The position numbers and the translations under genes were made by a program. A stretch of DNA of 20,086 bases from UBA4874 sp002399435. Its GTDB lineage: Bacteria > Bacillota > Clostridia > Caldicoprobacterales > DTU083. The notes under the pieces are model-generated. The model did not search any database. It worked only from the letters and a program-made list of their open reading frames with translations, and was not told the origin of the DNA. Where the stretch lies: assembly GCA_036823195.1 (NCBI GenBank), contig DAISGI010000042.1, positions 1-20,086 on the forward strand, in the 5' to 3' direction. Shown piece after piece: positions 14,125 through 20,086 of this stretch; within the stretch, counting starts at the first letter, position 1; each line of letters starts with the position of its first letter.

Positions 14125-16083
14125 TCATTGATACCGAAGCCAGACCAGCATTTCCCCCGGTTCCCGATTGCCCCACAGAAAATAAGGCACAGCCTTGATT
14201 CCAATATGTTTCTCGCTTCGGGACAAAGGGCGGTACAATTCCTCTTCCTTCCATGAGGATTCATTGGTTCGGTACCCCTCTGCCCGGATAGCCACAGCCT
14301 TCCCCGGAAGCCCCGGATCCCGGAAAGCCTCCAGATGGGCATCCGAAGGTATGGAAATGGAAGAAAGATTCTTGCCATTGTCTGTCTCCTCCAGGCAATA
14401 TACCAGCGGACCTCTCTGAATCGCCGCCCTGCCTGCATCGGCACGCACCATGGGATGTGCCTGAATCAGCTGCGGATCCATCTCCATGCAGAATTCCACA
14501 AGGTCCCCATCCGTCCATATCCGGTCAAGACGGACAAAGCCCTTCTGCCGCCGGGAACCGATGGAACATTCCTCACCGTTGACCTTCAGGTCTGCTTTGG
14601 GACACCAGCCCGGCAGCCGCAAAGCCAGGGTAAATCGCTTTTCGGATACTCCCTTGACCTGAATCGTTACCTTGCCATCCCAGGGATAATCCGTTGTCTG
14701 CACCAGGATAACGGGGACGTCTCCGATTTTCGCCTGAAATTCCCCGCCGATATAGAGACGAACCGTGATCGTATCCTCCTCCACATCGTACACATATCCT
14801 CCCAGGGAAGAAAGCAGGCGGGCAATATTGGGCGGGCAGCAGGCACAGCCGTACCATTTTTGGCGGACTGGCAGGATATGTCGTTTTCCAGGATCTTTTT
14901 CGCTGGCCTCCGGCCAAACCTCCAGCGGATTGACATAGAAAAACCGTTTCCCGTCCCGCGAAATCCCGCTGAGGATGGAATTATAAAGAGCCCGCTCCAT
15001 GACATCCGCGTACTTCCCGTCTTTGTCCAGGGCCAGCATCCGATGGGAAAAGAAAAACAGGCCAATGGAGGCACAGGTCTCCTGATATGCCGTATCGTTG
15101 GGCAGATCATAGTCCAGGGTAAACGCTTCCCCCTGAGCGGTGGAGCCAATCCCTCCCGTAATGTACATCTGCCGGAAGGCGATATTGTTCCACAAAATCC
15201 TGCAGGCTTCCTTCAACTCCCTGTCTCCGGTCTCCAGAGCCACATCGGCCATGCCGGAATACAGATACACCGCACGGACGGCGTGACCTGTTGCCTTCTT
15301 CTGCTCCCGGACCGGGATGCGGTATTGGTTATAATCCGCAGTGTCGGAAGGCCTGCGCCCTTTCGGGGACCAGAGATTGCTCTCCCTTTTCTCGGCTTCA
15401 AGGTCAAAATAATAGGGACGCTTTCCTCTTTCATTGATGAAAAAGGCAGCCAGATCCAGATACCGCTTCACTCCGGTGACATGATACAGCTTGACCAGAG
15501 CCAGCTCAATCTCCTCATGACCCGGGTAACCTTTCAGCTTGCCGGGCTCCGGGCCGAAAACTGAATCAATATGATCCGCAAACCGGCACATGCACTCCAG
15601 AAATTTTCTTTTCCCCGTCGCCTGATAATATGCCACAGCAGCTTCCATCATATGCCCGGCGCAATAAAGTTCATGACATTCCCAAAGATTGGTCCATCTT
15701 TTGCCCGGCTCCTTCCGGATAAAATACGTATTCACATAACCATCCGGCAGCTGCGCCCTGCTGATCAGATCGATCACTTCATCAGCAGTTGCCTCCAGTT
15801 TTTCATCCGGGTAGATGGCCAGACTGTATCCCACCGCTTCCAGCCATTTTGCCAGATCGCTGTCCTGAAAGACAAGTCCCTCGTATTCCCCCTGCTCCAA
15901 ACCTGCCGCAATCCGGAAATTGCGTATGGCATGACTGGGCGGAGCGTCCGGAACCCGATCATTCAGCGCCTCCCATTGATAGGGAAGAATGGTCTCCCTC
16001 ACCAGATCCGTATACGGAGACCAGAATTCATCCTCTATCCTGACATCCTTCCAGGGCAGCAGATGCCCTTTCGCTTGATTCAA
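14125..16083 (-). CDS. glycoside hydrolase family 127 (beta-L-arabinofuranosidase family, DUF1680)
   Basis: A 652-residue enzyme matching GH127, the family of Bifidobacterium HypBA1 (658 residues). This family removes beta-L-arabinofuranose through a cysteine nucleophile held by zinc. The residues are all present: acid/base Glu319 (QGEAFTLD), zinc ligands Glu335 and Cys337 (QETCASIG), and Cys415/Cys416 in GCACCPPNIAR with Cys415 as nucleophile. They are offset by only 2-3 from my recollection of HypBA1 numbering. There is no signal peptide, so it acts in the cytoplasm on imported sugars. The frame extends to ATG 16155, but TTG 16083 has GGGAGGGG 6-8 bases upstream and gives the usual short leader before LLPWKDVRIEDEFWSP. 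A promoter and palindrome lie just upstream. The sugar ABC transporter genes precede it, separated by a terminator. Related GH families hydrolyse other furanosides or pyranosides, so the exact substrate is uncertain. Confidence 0.88.
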   Translation of the reverse strand: MNQAKGHLLPWKDVRIEDEFWSPYTDLVRETILPYQWEALNDRVPDAPPSHAIRNFRIAAGLEQGEYEGLVFQDSDLAKWLEAVGYSLAIYPDEKLEATADEVIDLISRAQLPDGYVNTYFIRKEPGKRWTNLWECHELYCAGHMMEAAVAYYQATGKRKFLECMCRFADHIDSVFGPEPGKLKGYPGHEEIELALVKLYHVTGVKRYLDLAAFFINERGKRPYYFDLEAEKRESNLWSPKGRRPSDTADYNQYRIPVREQKKATGHAVRAVYLYSGMADVALETGDRELKEACRILWNNIAFRQMYITGGIGSTAQGEAFTLDYDLPNDTAYQETCASIGLFFFSHRMLALDKDGKYADVMERALYNSILSGISRDGKRFFYVNPLEVWPEASEKDPGKRHILPVRQKWYGCACCPPNIARLLSSLGGYVYDVEEDTITVRLYIGGEFQAKIGDVPVILVQTTDYPWDGKVTIQVKGVSEKRFTLALRLPGWCPKADLKVNGEECSIGSRRQKGFVRLDRIWTDGDLVEFCMEMDPQLIQAHPMVRADAGRAAIQRGPLVYCLEETDNGKNLSSISIPSDAHLEAFRDPGLPGKAVAIRAEGYRTNESSWKEEELYRPLSRSEKHIGIKAVPYFLWGNREPGEMLVWLRYQ

Positions 16084-16091
16084 ATCCAACC

Positions 16092-16097
16092 CCTCCC
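16092..16097 (-). promoter_or_regulatory. ribosome binding site supporting TTG start of GH127
   Basis: GGGAGG on the minus strand lies 8 bases before TTG 16083. No ribosome site precedes the ATG at 16155, which is also upstream of the predicted transcription start. Confidence 0.65.
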
Positions 16098-16113
16098 GGT
16101 TTTTTTGTGGCAA

Positions 16114-16141
16114 TATGTACAGCAATGCACAATTGTGCCAA
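16114..16141 (-). promoter_or_regulatory. candidate sigma-A promoter for GH127
   Basis: Minus-strand TTGGCA (16141-16136, 5/6) and TACATA (16119-16114) are 16 bases apart. Transcription would begin near 16107, leaving a leader of about 24 bases before the TTG start. The -10 match is modest. Confidence 0.4.
16127..16138. promoter_or_regulatory. 12-bp perfect palindrome in the GH127 promoter
   Basis: GCACAATTGTGC is self-complementary. It overlaps the -35 box and spacer of the predicted GH127 promoter, the position expected for a repressor site. Confidence 0.5.
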
Positions 16142-16174
16142 AAAAATTTTATCATTTATGTTCTTCAAAGTAAA

Positions 16175-16202
16175 GAAAAAAAGGCCGGTTGCACCAGCCT
16201 TT
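16175..16202 (-). terminator. rho-independent terminator after the sugar-binding protein gene
   Basis: On the minus strand AAAGGCTGGT and ACCGGCCTTT form a 10-bp stem (one G-U pair) with a 3-base loop, followed at once by a run of T. It lies 57 bases after the stop of the binding protein and separates it from the GH127 promoter. Confidence 0.85.
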
Positions 16203-16258
16203 CAAAATTGCCGCCTTTTTATCGACATCAAATCCTTTTTTACTTTTCACCAGCGCCG

Positions 16259-17884
16259 TTATCCTTTAAACCCGTATCGCTTCGCTGCATCTTTGTACAC
16301 CTTCATATAATGATCCAGACGCATGTTGTCAAATCCCTTTACATAATCGTCCCATTCGTCAAAGGATTTTTTGCCTGTCACAAAAAGAGCCCGGTTTTCA
16401 TTGATGTAAGTACTGAGATCCGTGGCGATGGAAGCCATATCGTCCGTATCCTTGTCTTCCCATACAAAGCCCGGCCATATGGTTTTGGGACGATATTCAT
16501 ACAGTTTATCCGCACTGGCCTTTGTAATTGGCTGCATCTCGCCGCCTTTGAAGTACTTGTCACCGGCGATGGAAGGATTGGCTCCGCCTGCCCAGGGAAC
16601 ATAGGCACCCAGGACCTGCTCAAACATGATCCCATCCGGATTTTTCATGACATAATCCGTATACTCGTAATTCCCGTTGTCATCCACATAATAGGTTTTG
16701 TCCTTTACCCCCATGAAATACTCCCGCATTCCATCATCGCTGTACCAATAGTCTTCCCAGCGCATCGTTGCCTCAGGATTCGGATTCTTTTTCGTAATGA
16801 CAAAATGACCGAAACCGGACAGTGCCGGACCGGAGTTATTCCACAACAGATTCCCGTTGGGGCCTTTCAGAGGCGCCTCCAAACCCACACTCTTTTCACT
16901 GTATTTGGTACCGATGACGGAATGATTGACGAAAGCGTAACAGAGAGCTCTCCCTTCCTCTCCTTTGGCGATCAGCTTGGGCATATCCATGGTGAATATT
17001 TCCTGATCCAGCAGGTGCTCCTGATAAAGCATATGCATGAACTGAAGCAGCTGTTTGTATCCTTCGGACGTGGGGATAAATCGCAGCTCGCTGGTGTCCG
17101 GATCCACATCTACATTTCCATGTGCACTTCCGCGTGTGCCCAAACCAAACGAGCCTTTCAATATCCCTTCCAGTCCGCCATAATCGGAACAGGTCAACGG
17201 CACTTCATCCGCTTTTCCATTTTCGTTATAGTCCAGATCTTTAAAAGCTTTCAATACATCAACAAACGCATCCAAAGTCGTCGGTACTTCCTTATTCACC
17301 TTCCGGAGAGCCTCCGAATTGAAAAACAACTTGGGACCGCTGGTAATCGCCGGGGCGCCAAGAATATATCCAAGGGAATAGATTTTCCCGTCCGGCATAG
17401 TCAGTCCTTTCTCCACATCCGGCCACTTCTTGAAGGCTGCCCTGACATTCGGTGCATATTGATCGATCAGATCAGACAAAGGCAAAATCAGTCCCTGTTT
17501 GGAATACTTGGAAATATCCGTTGCCGGAAACTGCATTTTGAAAAAGGCATCCGGAAGTTCCTCAGCGGAAGCCATCATGATGTTCCGCCGCTCCGCCACA
17601 AATTCCTGCGGAATACAGACCCAGTCCACATCGATATTGGACTTCTTTTCATAATCCTTTAGAATGACCATATCATTGAAATCTTTCTGAACCGGCGTCT
17701 GCATGGTGACAATTTTCAGCTTGAGCGTTTTGTCCACTATCGGGAAACCATCCGGGTTCACTTTTACTGCGGCTTTGCTTTTCCCTCCTGTTTGTTTCCC
17801 GCAGCCTGCCAATGCAATGCATAAAAGAACGGCCAGCAGAAGAAAAACAATACCTTTCTTTCCTTTGCGCAGGAATCCTTTCAT
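16259..17884 (-). CDS. extracellular sugar-binding lipoprotein (LipO/YtcQ-like)
   Basis: A 541-residue solute-binding protein of the large family-1 type that works with LplB/LplC permeases. It has a lipoprotein signal: MKGFLRKGKKG, a hydrophobic core, then lipobox LAGC with Cys28 lipidated, so it is tethered outside the cell. The mature protein carries the expected NIDVDWVCIP, FNSEALRKV, YNENGKADEVPLT (a calcium-site-like DYNENGKADE loop) and late WEDYWYSDDGMREYF segments. The frame is open to 17944, overlapping the upstream gene by 4 bases. ATG 17884 is chosen because GGGAGG lies 10 bases upstream and gives a proper signal peptide. It is the last gene of the transporter operon, 56 bases after the second permease, and is followed by a terminator. 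Family members bind oligosaccharides, often plant cell-wall or host glycan fragments. Confidence 0.9.
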   Translation of the reverse strand: MKGFLRKGKKGIVFLLLAVLLCIALAGCGKQTGGKSKAAVKVNPDGFPIVDKTLKLKIVTMQTPVQKDFNDMVILKDYEKKSNIDVDWVCIPQEFVAERRNIMMASAEELPDAFFKMQFPATDISKYSKQGLILPLSDLIDQYAPNVRAAFKKWPDVEKGLTMPDGKIYSLGYILGAPAITSGPKLFFNSEALRKVNKEVPTTLDAFVDVLKAFKDLDYNENGKADEVPLTCSDYGGLEGILKGSFGLGTRGSAHGNVDVDPDTSELRFIPTSEGYKQLLQFMHMLYQEHLLDQEIFTMDMPKLIAKGEEGRALCYAFVNHSVIGTKYSEKSVGLEAPLKGPNGNLLWNNSGPALSGFGHFVITKKNPNPEATMRWEDYWYSDDGMREYFMGVKDKTYYVDDNGNYEYTDYVMKNPDGIMFEQVLGAYVPWAGGANPSIAGDKYFKGGEMQPITKASADKLYEYRPKTIWPGFVWEDKDTDDMASIATDLSTYINENRALFVTGKKSFDEWDDYVKGFDNMRLDHYMKVYKDAAKRYGFKG

Positions 17885-17940
17885 TTTTCCAACCTCCCAA
17901 TCATTGTAAACTTTACCGGCAGAACAAAAATCAATTGGCA

Positions 17941-18837
17941 TCAACCTTTTAATGCTCCGATCATCACTCCCTTCACAAAGAACTTTTGTACAAAGGGATA
18001 AAGAATCAGCATTGGCACGCTGGAGACAACAATGACACTGTATTTTATGGTCTCTGCCCGCATGGCCTGCCGCGCCATTTCCTCCGCCGAGGAATCCATC
18101 ATATTCTGCGCCTGATTCATTACCAGCACTTCCCTGAGGAAAAGCTGAAGCGGATATTTGCTTCGATCATTGATATACATCATGGCACTGAAATAGGAAT
18201 TCCAGTATCCTACGGCATAATAAAGGGAAAGAACAGCCAGAACCGGCCCGGAAAGGGGAAGCACCACCTTAAAAAGAATCCCCGTATTGGAGCATCCGTC
18301 CATATAGGCGGCTTCCTGCAGTTCATAAGGCACGGAATTTTCAAAATAGGTCCGCATAATGATCAGATTATAAGTGGAGACGGCACTGGGCAGAATCAGG
18401 GAAGCCCAGGAGTTCAGCAGGCCCAGGGATTGTACCACCAGAAACAGGGGGATGATCCCTCCGCCGAAAAACATGGTAAAGGAAAACAGCTTCATCAGCA
18501 CGTTACGGCCATAAAAATCCTTTCGTGACAACGGATAGGCACCGCAGACCGTCAGGATCATATTCAACAATGTCCCGGTAAGTGTAATAATCAAGGTATT
18601 CCGATACCCGATCATGATATCCTGGTTTTTAAATACTTCACGATAGGAATCCAGGTTGAATCCCACCGGCAGGAAATATAATTTTCCGGCAGTTACCATC
18701 TTCGGATCCGAAAACGAGGCACTGAGAGTATAAATCAGGGGAAACAATACAATTAACAGAATCATGCTCAAAATGGTACCATTCACCATATTGAAAATAA
18801 GATCGTTGCGGGAATGAATTCCTGCTCTCTTTGTCAT
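17941..18837 (-). CDS. sugar ABC transporter permease, LplC/YtcP type
   Basis: A 298-residue binding-protein-dependent permease with six predicted helices (MalG class). The N-terminus has the NMVNGTILSMILLIVLFPLIYTL helix, followed by the ASFSDP motif typical of LplC-like proteins. The EAA loop ELQEAAYMDGCSNTGILFKVVLP (about 174-196), which contacts the ATPase, is intact. The long QAQNMMDSSAEEMARQAM insertion and the final MLILYPFVQKFFVKGVMIGALKG are diagnostic of this subfamily. It starts at ATG 18837 with AAAGGAG 8 bases upstream, 22 bases after the LplB-like gene. It pairs with that permease and the binding protein to import an oligosaccharide. No dedicated ATPase gene is present in the window. 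Confidence 0.93.
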   Translation of the reverse strand: MTKRAGIHSRNDLIFNMVNGTILSMILLIVLFPLIYTLSASFSDPKMVTAGKLYFLPVGFNLDSYREVFKNQDIMIGYRNTLIITLTGTLLNMILTVCGAYPLSRKDFYGRNVLMKLFSFTMFFGGGIIPLFLVVQSLGLLNSWASLILPSAVSTYNLIIMRTYFENSVPYELQEAAYMDGCSNTGILFKVVLPLSGPVLAVLSLYYAVGYWNSYFSAMMYINDRSKYPLQLFLREVLVMNQAQNMMDSSAEEMARQAMRAETIKYSVIVVSSVPMLILYPFVQKFFVKGVMIGALKG

Positions 18838-18859
18838 ACCCAGGACTCCTTTCTCACCG

Positions 18860-19828
18860 TTACCATAAGCTGGTGGAGCTGATTCTGCGGGATATGGTAT
18901 TTACGGTGACCAGCAGCATAAAGTTGATAATGGAATTAAAGAAACCTATCGCCGTTGCATAGGAGTACTGCGCTCCCTGAATTCCCAGCCGATAGGAGTA
19001 AGTGGAAATAATATCTGATTTGCTCAGGTTGAGGTCATTCTGCATCAGGAAAGCTTTTTCAAAACCAATATTCATCAAACCACCAACATTCAATATCAGA
19101 ACAATCACAATAGTGGGCAGAATGGCCGGCATGTTGATATGCCAGATGCGCTGCATTCTTCCGGCACCATCTATTTTTGCTGACTCATGCAGCTGCGGAT
19201 CCACCCCTGACAATGATGCAATAAATATGATGGAATCCCATCCCATGTTCTGCCATACACCGGACGCCACATATAAGGTATGGAACCAGGAAGCCTCCTC
19301 CATGAAATTCATCCTGGAACCGCCCAATTTTGCAATCATCATGTTTATGATCCCATACTCCGGATGAACAAAGTTTTTCAACATACCGACAATCACCACA
19401 GTGGACAGAAAATGAGGCACATAGGTAACATTCTGAACGAGCTTTTTCCTTCTGCTGTTTTTCATTTCGTTGATCAACAAAGCCAAAATAACCGGAATTG
19501 GAAACCCAAACAGCAGCTGCAATACACTGATACTCAATGTGTTGGAAATCAGCCGTAAAAAATAGGGAGAGCCGAAAAAGCGTTCAAAATGTTTCAGCCC
19601 GACCCAGGGGCTTCCGAAAATTCCATCTATGGCGACATAATCCTTGAACGCCAGCTGCAGACCATACATGGGCCTGTAACAAAAAATAATGTAGAATACA
19701 AGAACAGGCAGGATCAGCAGATACAGATCCAGATTGCGTATGATTTTTTTGGACCGGAGAAAATGCATCACTTTTTCTTTCCGACTGGTCCTTTGCGTCG
19801 GCTTAGGTGTAAGAGCACCGGACGACAT
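18860..19828 (-). CDS. sugar ABC transporter permease, LplB/YteP type
   Basis: A 322-residue permease with six predicted helices (MalF class without the long periplasmic loop). A charged cytoplasmic leader (1-32) precedes LDLYLLILPVLVFYIIFCYRPMYGLQLAFKDY, a strong LplB signature. The EAA loop HESAKIDGAGRMQRIWHINMP (214-234) and the C-terminal STYSYRLGIQGAQYSYATAIGFFNSIINF segment complete the match. The frame is open to 19957, beyond the predicted promoter. ATG 19828 is chosen because AGGAGG lies 6 bases upstream. It is the first gene of the transporter operon, transcribed from the promoter at 19929-19957, leaving a leader of about 95 bases. With the next two genes it forms an importer of unknown oligosaccharide, possibly one carrying beta-L-arabinofuranose given the GH127 gene downstream (inference). 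Confidence 0.93.
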   Translation of the reverse strand: MSSGALTPKPTQRTSRKEKVMHFLRSKKIIRNLDLYLLILPVLVFYIIFCYRPMYGLQLAFKDYVAIDGIFGSPWVGLKHFERFFGSPYFLRLISNTLSISVLQLLFGFPIPVILALLINEMKNSRRKKLVQNVTYVPHFLSTVVIVGMLKNFVHPEYGIINMMIAKLGGSRMNFMEEASWFHTLYVASGVWQNMGWDSIIFIASLSGVDPQLHESAKIDGAGRMQRIWHINMPAILPTIVIVLILNVGGLMNIGFEKAFLMQNDLNLSKSDIISTYSYRLGIQGAQYSYATAIGFFNSIINFMLLVTVNTISRRISSTSLW

Positions 19829-19926
19829 ACAACCCCTCCTTCTGAATGAAAGCATACTTTCGGAAACTCTGAAAGCTTCTTTGTTTGTCCTGGCCAGTGA
19901 AGTTTTCAACCACCATTGAGCTATAT

Positions 19927-19938
19927 CCACTATAGTGG
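19927..19938. promoter_or_regulatory. 12-bp palindrome over the -10 box of the transporter promoter
   Basis: CCACTATAGTGG is self-complementary and contains the -10 hexamer. A second inverted repeat, GGCAA (19937-19941) with TTGCC (19947-19951), and TTGCCGGGCAA (19947-19957) overlap the spacer and -35. A protein bound here would occlude RNA polymerase. Confidence 0.5.
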
Positions 19939-19957
19939 CAAGCCATTTGCCGGGCAA
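19929..19957 (-). promoter_or_regulatory. sigma-A promoter for the sugar transporter operon
   Basis: Minus-strand TTGCCC (19957-19952) and TATAGT (19934-19929, 5/6) have an exact 17-base spacer. Their position upstream of the LplB-like gene and the surrounding symmetric elements support function. Confidence 0.6.
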
Positions 19958-19974
19958 TCGTTGTTTTCAATTTT

Positions 19975-20005
19975 GAACCGTCATTTTGGATATAGAGCCG
20001 TCATT
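19975..20005. promoter_or_regulatory. tandem direct repeats upstream of the transporter promoter
   Basis: GAACCGTCATT (19975-19985) and GAGCCGTCATT (19995-20005) differ by one base and start exactly 20 bases apart, just upstream of the -35 box. Same-orientation sites about two helical turns apart are the usual binding layout of AraC/YesN-type activators. Confidence 0.55.
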
Positions 20006-20006
20006 C

Positions 20007-20035
20007 TCCATGCAGATATACTTTATCTGTATGGA
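20007..20035. promoter_or_regulatory. 12-bp dyad upstream of the direct repeats
   Basis: TCCATGCAGATA (20007-20018) and TATCTGTATGGA (20024-20035) are reverse complements except for one position, with a 5-base spacer. No T run follows on either strand, so a protein site is more likely than a terminator. From here to 20086 I see no coding sequence. Confidence 0.5.
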
Positions 20036-20086
20036 AATCCTTATTCACACAAACATTACATCAGACCTTTGAGACGGAAGCCTTGC

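Noticed and set aside
14335..15564. Long open frame (409 codons) on the plus strand opposite GH127
   Set aside because: It is antisense to conserved GH127 sequence including the catalytic region, with no recognisable domain and no ribosome site.
16115..17662. Long open frame (515 codons) on the plus strand opposite the sugar-binding protein gene
   Set aside because: It lies opposite a gene with a clear family match, starts within the promoter and terminator region of GH127, has no ribosome site and reads as a histidine- and isoleucine-rich antisense shadow.
19940..19975. Catabolite-responsive element (cre-like) near the transporter promoter
   Set aside because: TGAAAACAACGATTGC on the minus strand resembles cre only if extra bases are allowed, so the match to the consensus is not good enough.

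Overview
The window looks like chromosomal DNA of a Gram-positive anaerobe of the Clostridia (Lachnospiraceae-like or related). The evidence is lipoprotein-type solute-binding proteins, strong GGAGG ribosome sites, frequent TTG and GTG starts, a cupin-XRE regulator leading a polyamine transport operon, and an LplB/LplC/LipO-type sugar transporter. This assignment is inferred from gene style only. I see no phage, insertion sequence, CRISPR array, tRNA or rRNA. Genes are densely packed, and no gene-free stretch exceeds about 260 bases.

Layout. (1) 148-2869, plus strand: an APC-family amino acid permease and a metal-dependent amidohydrolase of the imidazolonepropionase/Xaa-Pro(Arg)-dipeptidase type, ending at a bidirectional terminator (2907-2943). 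(2) 9832 down to 2946, minus strand: a long colinear set made of an XRE-cupin regulator, potA, potB, potC, potD, a two-gene DrrAB-like ABC exporter and a DJ-1/PfpI protein. Overlaps or short gaps run throughout and no internal terminator is visible, so it may be one operon read from a promoter at 9904-9932 with an operator-like cluster of TAAAC/GTTTA boxes just downstream. (3) 10078-10983, plus strand: an AraC-family regulator divergent from the pot operon, with the two -35 boxes back to back. (4) 13096 down to 11121, minus strand: an OmpR-type response regulator and a histidine kinase, preceded by a VTT/DedA-like membrane protein (14065-13259). (5) 16083 down to 14125: a cytoplasmic GH127 (beta-L-arabinofuranosidase family) enzyme with its own promoter and a palindrome. 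(6) 19828 down to 16259: two sugar-type ABC permeases and a large lipoprotein binding protein, closed by a clear terminator. An elaborate upstream control region (palindromes, tandem direct repeats, a 12-bp dyad) lies at 19927-20035.

How it fits together: the right half reads as an oligosaccharide uptake and degradation locus. The binding protein and permeases import a glycan fragment, and a signal-peptide-free GH127 would trim it inside the cell. No ATPase for this importer is in the window, which is usual for the family because a shared MsmX-type ATPase serves it. The left half reads as nitrogen-compound handling: polyamine uptake under an XRE-cupin repressor, amino acid or peptide-derivative uptake, and hydrolysis. 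I found no convincing new multi-gene system. The most interesting material is regulatory and structural: the control region upstream of lplB, the operator of the pot operon, a perfect 15-bp hairpin inside the AraC gene, a triplicated stop-codon segment after potD, and the unusual operon tail joining pot genes to an exporter and a DJ-1 protein.
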